DNA of 10,549 nucleotides, taken from NCBI GenBank assembly GCA_948438565.1, contig CAOJLW010000061.1, forward strand, positions 1-10,549, written 5' to 3'. This DNA comes from an uncultured Lachnospiraceae bacterium. GTDB taxonomy: Bacteria > Bacillota > Clostridia > Lachnospirales > Lachnospiraceae. Positions 1-6,419 of the stretch are shown one piece after another. The notes under the pieces are model-generated. The model was not told the origin of the DNA and did no database searches. It worked only from the letters and a program-made list of their open reading frames with translations. Within the stretch, counting starts at the first letter, position 1. Every line of letters begins with the position of its first letter. The translations under genes and the position numbers were made by a program.

Positions 1-254
1 TTATTACCGAGCTAAAACCGGTTTTAACGGAAATCATCCGCCAGGGCATCGAAACCGGAGATATCTCGTTTCCCCATCCTCCCGCTTTGGCTGAAATCGT
101 ACTGTTAGTATTGACCGTAAAACTGGACAATACGCTGATTCCATCCACACCGGAAGAAATTGAACAGACGATTTTGGGTCTTATCGCCCTGTTGGAAAAA
201 GGGACGGACAACCCAAAGGGTTCCCTGAACTTTTTAACGCTCCCCCTGCCTTGA
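1..254 (+). CDS. C-terminal part of a TetR/AcrR-like transcriptional regulator (5' end outside window)
   Basis: The reading frame that starts with the codon at position 3 is open to a TGA at 252-254 and gives 83 residues. The first part reads as amphipathic helices (ITELKPVLTEIIRQGIETGD). The rest, with the stretches LAEIVLLVLTVKLDNTL and PEEIEQTILGLIALLEKG, resembles the helical ligand-binding and dimerisation domain at the C-terminus of TetR-family regulators. The DNA-binding N-terminus is not in the window, so the family call rests on helical pattern and phrasing alone. The gene converges on the minus-strand envelope cluster, and its last 21 bp overlap the end of the YfhO-like gene. Whether it regulates that cluster cannot be seen here. 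It could be another all-helical protein. Confidence 0.6.
   Translation, partial: ITELKPVLTEIIRQGIETGDISFPHPPALAEIVLLVLTVKLDNTLIPSTPEEIEQTILGLIALLEKGTDNPKGSLNFLTLPLP
196..226 (-). terminator. Possible weak rho-independent terminator of the minus-strand cluster
   Basis: Read on the minus strand, AGGGA (226-222) can pair with TCCCT (204-200), and inside it ACCC (221-218) pairs with GGGT (214-211) around a TTT loop. There is a 6-nt bulge on the 3' side. A run of T follows (200-196, the first T being shared with the stem). The element lies 8 nt beyond the YfhO stop codon, inside the 3' end of the convergent regulator gene. The bulge and the short T-run make it a weak candidate. Confidence 0.33.
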
Positions 255-2732
255 CGCAACCGCCTTTTGGCGCCTGCCTTCCCGGACACACAGGAAGGCA
301 AACAACGCCAGGCAGATAACGCTAACGCCTGCCCCCGGCAATAACCACGGAGTACGATAGCGCAATGTAATCGTATGCTCACCGCTTATTAGCGGAATTT
401 TGATCAAGCTGTCCATAAAGCTTTTGCTTTCCGTTTTCACTCCATCCACATAAATACTCCACCCCATCTCCTGCGGAATCGAGACAATCAGATCGCCCGG
501 TTTTGTCACCGTAATATGCCCTTCGATTAACGTATCCTGAAAAGAATCCACTTCCATTGTCTGACGGTTGAGTGTTTCATACGCTTGCTTTAGAGCGTCC
601 AGATTTAAGCGGTATGCCTGTATCGAAAAATGGGACACTTCCGACGTATTGGTCACTTCTACGGAATCCCCTGCCTCGCACCAACCCAAATCCAAAAGAT
701 ATCCATGGTCGCATTTTCCGAATTTCCGTTTTCTTTTGCCATTGACCGCCTGAATATCCTTGACGGAAGCGTCGCTGTAAACTCCGAATAAATACCCCTC
801 CTCAGACACAGTAACCGTTGTGATATCTTCTTCGATTGCCACGGCGTTTTCCAGTGGCGTCAACAGATCTTCTTTTGCGCCCAGACAGCGCGCCAAACGA
901 TTTAAGTTGCCCACCGGTTCTTTATCCTGCACATTCCAGTTTGATTCCAAATATGGATCCGCCATAAATCCAAGCGGCAACGAATAGCGATTTTGATAGA
1001 TATAATTTTGGCCATCTTCCGCTACCAGTTTCCGCAAAGCATTTTCCTCATAGGGATTTGTGGCAATCTGATACTTTACGGACAACATGGCGGAAATCAG
1101 AGGCGTTGCGCCGCTGTAACTATAAAAATTCTTGCCGCCCTCCATACCCACCTTCCGGTAAAAACGGCTGACGCCAATATTAGAAAGAGAGGAAAAAATA
1201 GTCGACGAATTGTATCCGTAAATCTCCGCATCATTTTTGGTCAGACGCTCCATCCGCTCCACACGGTAAAACATCGGATCCTCGGCCTGCACTTCTTGCA
1301 GCAACCCTCGAATCGACTCCCAGTGTTTGGTATATGCGGTTCGGTTTGTCGTAGAAAATCCCGTCACATCAGCATTGATCACAAGCTCTAAAACCGCCAA
1401 TCCAAGAAACATCCCCCGCGCCAAACGCCGAATCGTCCGCGTGCCCGCAATATGCAAAAACAACAGCGCCGCATATCCAAGCGTCAACGCCCCGGTCACA
1501 GCCAGCGACTTTGCAGACACAATGCCGGTATCGACCACAAAAGCGGCGGCGGCCAAAAATGCCAGCGTAACAAGAACGCCAATCCCCAGATGCCAAAACG
1601 TATTCCCCCTGCATTCCCGGTACGCCTCATACGCCACTACGACCAGCAGAAAGCTATATAAATATGCCTGTCTGCCCGGAAGTCCAACTGGAAAATGCAG
1701 GCCATGCCAGATAAAATCCAACATATTATTCGCAAAACTAAGCCAGAAAAAAACAATCAAAACCGTATATTTTATTTTCTTTCCGCGGGAAATCTTACGA
1801 TTGCACAGATAGAGGATGAGTAAGAGGATGACAGACACACCGCAGTACAAATTGGGCCAATGGTCGCTTTCCATATGAGGCCGCACCCCCATACAGTGCC
1901 TTGCCAACAGCGAAACCAAATCAAAATACCATTCGAGCTGACTGGGAAACGAATTTCCCGAAGAACCGCTGTAACCCAAAACGGCAATTTCCGGCAAAAT
2001 CAGGATTGCCCCCATCCCTCCGCCCAGCAGCGAATACAGCGCAAACCTGCCCATACTGATCAGCTTTGCCCGGATCCCGCGCACTTCCTCCAACAAGAAC
2101 GTTAGATAATACAACGTCAGAAAAATACAGAGCATAATCGCAATATAAAAATTGGACAAAACGGCAATCCCCAGGCTCGCGCCATACAACCTGCCGTCTC
2201 CAAGCCGTACCAGGCGTTCCAGACCAAGAACAACCACCGGAGCAAGCGCCAGACAGTCCAGCCACATAATATTCCAGCTATAAGCCGCCACGTAGCTGGA
2301 CAGCGCATAAAACGAAGCAAACGCCACGCCCTCAAAACCCATACCCTCAAAACGGTTGCCCAGATATGCCGCAACAGACAAACCGCACAATCCGACCTTC
2401 CATAAAATCAGCATGGACATAAATTCTATCACATGCCCCGACGGACAAAGCGCCACAAGCCAATTGAGCGGACTGGCCAGATAATAGGCGAACAACGCCA
2501 CAAAATCGGAACCTAGCCCTAATCGGAAAGAATACATCAGACTGCCGCCATGCTTTAATTTATCCATAAATTCCGTAAAAAAAGGCTCATATTGATGATA
2601 CATATCCACGCGAAGCAGACAATTTTCCCCGAAAGGATATACCCCGTCTTGGATACACATCAGCACAACCGCCAAAAACGGAAGCAAAAAGGCGCATATA
2701 TACAGTTTCTTTTTTTGCGTAAGCTTAACCAT
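234..2732 (-). CDS. YfhO-like polytopic membrane protein (GT-C-type, LTA/envelope glycosylation)
   Basis: This 832-residue protein has the features of the bacterial membrane protein YfhO family. A first membrane helix at about residues 9-27 is followed by an external loop with the conserved-looking RVDMYHQYEPFF (Asp43). The motif NIMWLDCL (Asp159) lies between further helices, and many hydrophobic segments continue to about residue 460. A large extracytoplasmic domain then ends in the family-typical GWSIYVDG and HTITLRYRTPWLLPG stretches, a last membrane helix, and a basic tail. In Bacillus, YfhO is required for LTA glycosylation; the acidic residues after the first helix match how GT-C enzymes place their catalytic Asp. 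Length is normal for the family. The start is supported by AGAGGA (2740-2745) 7 nt upstream, which overlaps the stop of the LtaS-like gene. This suggests translational coupling. The sugar and acceptor are unknown. Confidence 0.9.
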   Translation of the reverse strand: MVKLTQKKKLYICAFLLPFLAVVLMCIQDGVYPFGENCLLRVDMYHQYEPFFTEFMDKLKHGGSLMYSFRLGLGSDFVALFAYYLASPLNWLVALCPSGHVIEFMSMLILWKVGLCGLSVAAYLGNRFEGMGFEGVAFASFYALSSYVAAYSWNIMWLDCLALAPVVVLGLERLVRLGDGRLYGASLGIAVLSNFYIAIMLCIFLTLYYLTFLLEEVRGIRAKLISMGRFALYSLLGGGMGAILILPEIAVLGYSGSSGNSFPSQLEWYFDLVSLLARHCMGVRPHMESDHWPNLYCGVSVILLLILYLCNRKISRGKKIKYTVLIVFFWLSFANNMLDFIWHGLHFPVGLPGRQAYLYSFLLVVVAYEAYRECRGNTFWHLGIGVLVTLAFLAAAAFVVDTGIVSAKSLAVTGALTLGYAALLFLHIAGTRTIRRLARGMFLGLAVLELVINADVTGFSTTNRTAYTKHWESIRGLLQEVQAEDPMFYRVERMERLTKNDAEIYGYNSSTIFSSLSNIGVSRFYRKVGMEGGKNFYSYSGATPLISAMLSVKYQIATNPYEENALRKLVAEDGQNYIYQNRYSLPLGFMADPYLESNWNVQDKEPVGNLNRLARCLGAKEDLLTPLENAVAIEEDITTVTVSEEGYLFGVYSDASVKDIQAVNGKRKRKFGKCDHGYLLDLGWCEAGDSVEVTNTSEVSHFSIQAYRLNLDALKQAYETLNRQTMEVDSFQDTLIEGHITVTKPGDLIVSIPQEMGWSIYVDGVKTESKSFMDSLIKIPLISGEHTITLRYRTPWLLPGAGVSVICLALFAFLCVREGRRQKAVASRQGER

Positions 2733-2743
2733 GTCCCATTCCT

Positions 2744-4525
2744 CTAATCCTGTATATCAAACAACTGATAATATTGCAGTTTTTTATATCGCTCCAGATC
2801 TGCGACGCCCTCTACCGCCGCGTCGTTTTGCGCCGCCGATATTACCGGATAGCGATTGGAAAGCTCCTTTAAAAATTTCTGATAGGGCGGAAGCTCTATG
2901 CCTGCGGCCTCTAAAACCTCATTGGCCAGATAATTTACGCTCAGATCGTTTTTGGCCGACGACTCCATATCGTAATTTGTCCAGATCAGATACGGAACCT
3001 GATAGCGCAGCTTCGTCTGTTCTTCGGTTAATGTTCGGTAATCTATGCCGTTCAATTGTAAAATCGGAGCTGCCACTGCGTCATTGGGCTGGTGATCGCC
3101 AAAAAACACCACCATCACCGGCTCTTTTACGTTAGAAAAATACGTGATCAGCGATTCTAACGCCTCGTCTGATTTTTTAATCAGTGACAAATACGTGGAC
3201 ACGGAATCGGACGACACACCCTCCACTGTAATATCCGGCGTAAAATTTTCATACTTGTCGCTATAGGAACCATGGTTCTGCATCGTAACTTGAAAAGCAA
3301 ACATCGGTCTACCCAATTCTTTTTGCTCATACGTCTCAATGAGTTTATCCACACAGGACTGATCGCTGACAAAGGTTCGGATATATTCCTTGTTGTTATA
3401 ATCATTGATAAAATACATATGCTCAAAACCGAGCAGCGGATAGATCTGATCGCGCTCCCACCCTTCTGCGCGAAATGGATGCATCGCATACGTCTCGTAG
3501 CCTAACTCCTGCAAATAAGACGGCAAAGCTGGAATGGCGCTGTTAATATATTGCTGATACGGAATGCTCCCCTGCGGCAAAAAGGCCATCGTATTTCCTG
3601 TCAGAAACTCAAATTCCGTATTGGCTGTATTGCCGCCGCAGACCGATACGTGCAGATACCCGGAGCTGGTGTTTTTCGCTCCTGCCAACAAGCTGTGAAA
3701 ATAAGGCATATAATCTTTGCTTGCCTGGAATTCTCCTAACACGCTAAGATCCGAAAAAGCTTCGTTCATCACGACAAGGATATTCGGCAGTCCATCCAAA
3801 TCCACGCTGCTCTTAGCATTCTCTGATTCTTCGGACGAAGCATAAGAGGCGAGTAATTCCTTCGCCTCTTCTTTGTCATATCCATCCGGTTTTTTAATTG
3901 AAAGATAGGGCAGCTCCATTACCATGGTCAGAGCAAAGCCATTCACCTGCCACATAAAAACCGGCGTAAACAGTTTATTGTACATACCGTGGCGGTTCTG
4001 AAAATCCTCCTGCTGCAGCACACTCCCAACCGCCCCCAAAACTACGCTACAGACAAGGGCAGCCGCCAGGCTGGCATACCATTTCCATTTTTTAAAATCC
4101 AACTCCAAAAAGCCTTCCAAACATAATATCAGGATAAAACCCGCCAAAACAGCGGCCACTCTGGGCGTCGGCATAAAATCATAGTGTTCGGCTACGCTTA
4201 AAGCCGTGCCGACGGAGAAAATATCCCATGGCGCCAAAGGCAGAGAACGAAACGTATAGACATAATAATTGGCCAGGCCAATGACCATAGCGCAGGCTCC
4301 CTGCACCCGAAGCGCCCATTTGATATTCCGAAACAAAAAACACAACAACCATGCCGTTATCTCAAACAAAAGGATATTAAATGCCTGCGGCCAATGACGC
4401 ACTTCTATCCATCCATTATGCGTGTAAGCTTCCAGCAGATAAAAATGCAGGATTGGAAACAGGGCCGCCCCACAGACAGCGGCCTGTTTTTTTAGTTTGA
4501 ACTTCTTGATTTTTTCTGTTAGCAT
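2744..4525 (-). CDS. LtaS-like lipoteichoic acid synthase / phosphoglycerol transferase
   Basis: This 593-residue membrane-anchored member of the sulfatase/alkaline-phosphatase superfamily is LtaS-like. Five membrane helices can be seen at about 16-33, 48-65, 71-92, 123-142 and 150-170, followed by an extracellular catalytic domain from about residue 247. The catalytic and metal residues of LtaS-type enzymes are all recognisable: Glu255 in NEAF, the nucleophile Thr300 in GGNTANTEFE, the WERD segment (Trp356, Arg358), His418 in MQNHG, and Asp477-His478 in FFGDHQP. Glu255 and Thr300 have the same numbers as in Staphylococcus aureus LtaS. By family, it transfers glycerol phosphate from phosphatidylglycerol to a growing polymer on the outer face of the membrane. 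Sequence alone cannot separate a polymerase from a primase or another phosphoglycerol transferase. The gene begins 6 bp after the preceding stop. The nearest RBS-like AAGGTG (4541-4546) is 15 nt from the ATG, so translation may depend on coupling. Confidence 0.9.
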   Translation of the reverse strand: MLTEKIKKFKLKKQAAVCGAALFPILHFYLLEAYTHNGWIEVRHWPQAFNILLFEITAWLLCFLFRNIKWALRVQGACAMVIGLANYYVYTFRSLPLAPWDIFSVGTALSVAEHYDFMPTPRVAAVLAGFILILCLEGFLELDFKKWKWYASLAAALVCSVVLGAVGSVLQQEDFQNRHGMYNKLFTPVFMWQVNGFALTMVMELPYLSIKKPDGYDKEEAKELLASYASSEESENAKSSVDLDGLPNILVVMNEAFSDLSVLGEFQASKDYMPYFHSLLAGAKNTSSGYLHVSVCGGNTANTEFEFLTGNTMAFLPQGSIPYQQYINSAIPALPSYLQELGYETYAMHPFRAEGWERDQIYPLLGFEHMYFINDYNNKEYIRTFVSDQSCVDKLIETYEQKELGRPMFAFQVTMQNHGSYSDKYENFTPDITVEGVSSDSVSTYLSLIKKSDEALESLITYFSNVKEPVMVVFFGDHQPNDAVAAPILQLNGIDYRTLTEEQTKLRYQVPYLIWTNYDMESSAKNDLSVNYLANEVLEAAGIELPPYQKFLKELSNRYPVISAAQNDAAVEGVADLERYKKLQYYQLFDIQD

Positions 4526-4531
4526 TTTGGT

Positions 4532-6400
4532 TTACTTTTTCACCTTCACTGCCTTTGTCTTGCTCCATGGTCCATAGGACTTCTTGCCGGAAACCGACTC
4601 CTTTTGGAACATACGCACCTGGATATAATACTGGCTGCCTTTTTTTAATTTTTTGATGGTACAGGTCGTTTCCGACGTTTCCTGACGCCTGGAACCGGAC
4701 ATATTTTTCTGTTTAGAATATCGAAGCTGATAACCGCTCGCTATTTTGCTGTTTTTTATCTTAACTTTGATGGCTTTAGACGAACTGTTCTTGGCGGAGG
4801 CGATGGTCGCTTTCTTGGGTTTTATCTTTGCCCAATGCGCATAGTAAGTCTGCGCCGCAGTAATGACCGTATCTTGATTGATACGGCTGCCGCCGGATTT
4901 TTTCGTATACCAGCCAAGGAAAGCATATCCCTTCCGCTTCGGATTGACCAGTTTACCAACTTTTGCGCCATACAGCGCCGCCTTTGCCATAGACTTTGTG
5001 CTTTTCTTATTGATATAACCGCCGTTTGCATGGAACGTCACCTGATATTCTGGCGTTAACACCTGTTCGGAAATCGCGCTGTCCACATAACCGTTTGCCA
5101 CGGCAATCGCACGTATCCTGGTCGTACCAAAAAGCGCGACAGGCGCCGTATATTTCTCCGCCCTTGTCGACGCCACAGACGGATTGCTGCCGTCTGTCGT
5201 ATAATAGATAGCGCCGCCCGACGGAGCAGCTAAAACGGCCTGGCTTCCAGATAAAATAATTTGCGGCGCAGTCAAAGACGCCGTCGGTATATACAAGGTT
5301 CCGATTTCTTTATGCGTAGCCCCGGAATCATAGACCAGATCCGGTAAATATCCGTTCCACATCAGCTCCGGTATATGCGACTCGCTTCCCTCACCGATTA
5401 AAAACTGCTGGCTGCTCCTGTTAAAATAGTCATAACACATCCCCTGGCCAAATTGCGCCGCAATATCTTCGGGCAGATCATTCCAGGTCAGATCGGTATT
5501 ATACCATGTATGGTTTAAACGAATGATATTCCACTCGTGATCCCGGCTGGTGACTACCGCACAGTCAATACCGGCAGCGTTCATCAGCATTTGCATTGCC
5601 TGAGAATACCCGGCGCATACGGTGCTGTCCGTGCAAAATACGCTGTATGCCACCTGATTATACGGATTTTGACCGGGATTGTCATAATTGGGATCATAGA
5701 TTACTTTCTCACAGATCAAATCATGCGCCAGCTTTTCCTTGTTCAAATCATCCGGCTGCGCCATAATCTGCGGCATCCAACTGTCGATTACCGCCTGCAT
5801 CTGCCCCGTTGCCATACGTCTGGCCGTCCCGTTGGCAAAAGCCGGAAACACCGTCAGGGCAAGCGATCCGCCTGTGCCAAGCATAGAGTAATAATAACCC
5901 GAGTCCAAAAAATAATATTGAGGATTGGAAAACTTAAACATCAGCAGGACGTTTTTCGCCATCATATTGGACATTCCAACATACATGACAGTTTTCGTCG
6001 GATACGCAATCCCCTGGCTGTCTTGTTTTGCCGGAACAGATTCCGTACTGGTCAAATATCCCAGGCACATTTCATCTAAGGTATCCCAGAGCTCCTGCGC
6101 TGCTTTTGGCAGCTGGTTATAATAATAATTGGTCGAATATTTATCCCAATCGTGTTTATAGACTGCGGAACCCTTCCGCGACGCATCCGTCTCGCCTTCA
6201 TACGGCTCCGATATGGATCCGTGGGGAACCTCCTGTCCCGCCGGATACTCTAAACCGCCCGCCGGACGTTCAAAGACGAGTTCCTCCGTCTCCGAAACAG
6301 CCGTCTGATCCATCGGCAGGCCGGTTGCGGCAATTCCCTCCGGCAAGCTCCCCAACAATAATGCCATAGCTACGAAAAATGCCAGAATTTGTTTTCGCAT
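4532..6400 (-). CDS. Secreted transglutaminase-like protein, short paralog (one InlB-B-type repeat)
   Basis: This 622-residue exported protein has a signal peptide at about 1-25 (positive MRK, hydrophobic core, likely cleavage near GIAA). A shared N-terminal region (YYYNQL near 92-97; SNPQYYF at 158-164) leads into a transglutaminase/cysteine-protease fold. That fold has AHDLICEKVIYD (225-236), Cys262 in TVCAGYSQA, His288 in DHEW and Asp303 in NTDLTW, an intact Cys-His-Asp triad. A chitobiase-C-like segment (IYYTTDGSNPS, about 375-447) follows. Next is one Listeria-Bacteroides-type repeat (about 452-524, GYAFLGWYT and YYAHWAK), then a lysine-rich, fibronectin-III-like C-terminus (about 527-622) ending VKVKK. 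No LPXTG sorting motif is present. AGAGGG (6409-6414) stands 8 nt before the ATG. The family hydrolyses or transfers amide bonds; the substrate is unknown. Its upstream neighbour is a clear paralog, and the gene lies directly before the LtaS-like gene. Confidence 0.85.
   Translation of the reverse strand: MRKQILAFFVAMALLLGSLPEGIAATGLPMDQTAVSETEELVFERPAGGLEYPAGQEVPHGSISEPYEGETDASRKGSAVYKHDWDKYSTNYYYNQLPKAAQELWDTLDEMCLGYLTSTESVPAKQDSQGIAYPTKTVMYVGMSNMMAKNVLLMFKFSNPQYYFLDSGYYYSMLGTGGSLALTVFPAFANGTARRMATGQMQAVIDSWMPQIMAQPDDLNKEKLAHDLICEKVIYDPNYDNPGQNPYNQVAYSVFCTDSTVCAGYSQAMQMLMNAAGIDCAVVTSRDHEWNIIRLNHTWYNTDLTWNDLPEDIAAQFGQGMCYDYFNRSSQQFLIGEGSESHIPELMWNGYLPDLVYDSGATHKEIGTLYIPTASLTAPQIILSGSQAVLAAPSGGAIYYTTDGSNPSVASTRAEKYTAPVALFGTTRIRAIAVANGYVDSAISEQVLTPEYQVTFHANGGYINKKSTKSMAKAALYGAKVGKLVNPKRKGYAFLGWYTKKSGGSRINQDTVITAAQTYYAHWAKIKPKKATIASAKNSSSKAIKVKIKNSKIASGYQLRYSKQKNMSGSRRQETSETTCTIKKLKKGSQYYIQVRMFQKESVSGKKSYGPWSKTKAVKVKK
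4809..4843. repeat. Near-identical DNA block shared by the two paralogs, copy 1
   Basis: This 35-nt block matches 6697-6731 with a single mismatch. It encodes the AHWAKIKPKKA segment at the junction of the last repeat and the C-terminal domain. The two genes are in register from here to their stop codons: both have 102 residues from the Ala of AHWAK to the end, and the offset is 1888 bp at the block and at the stops. This points to tandem duplication, or to later gene conversion. Confidence 0.8.
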
Positions 6401-6419
6401 ATTTTTTACCCTCTTTCTT

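Noticed and set aside
210..235. Hairpin AACCC-AAA-GGGTT followed by five T as a terminator for the plus-strand regulator
   Set aside because: On the plus strand the T-run begins 8 nt after the stem and everything lies before the stop codon, so it would cut the gene short.
993..1812. Long open frames on the plus strand inside the YfhO-like gene
   Set aside because: They lie opposite a full-length gene with clear family motifs, have biased residue composition, and lack convincing ribosome-binding sites or recognisable domains.
5537..6079. 180-codon open frame on the plus strand inside the short transglutaminase-like gene
   Set aside because: It is an antisense shadow: rich in His and Arg, no domain, and it overlaps the catalytic region of a gene supported by its paralog.
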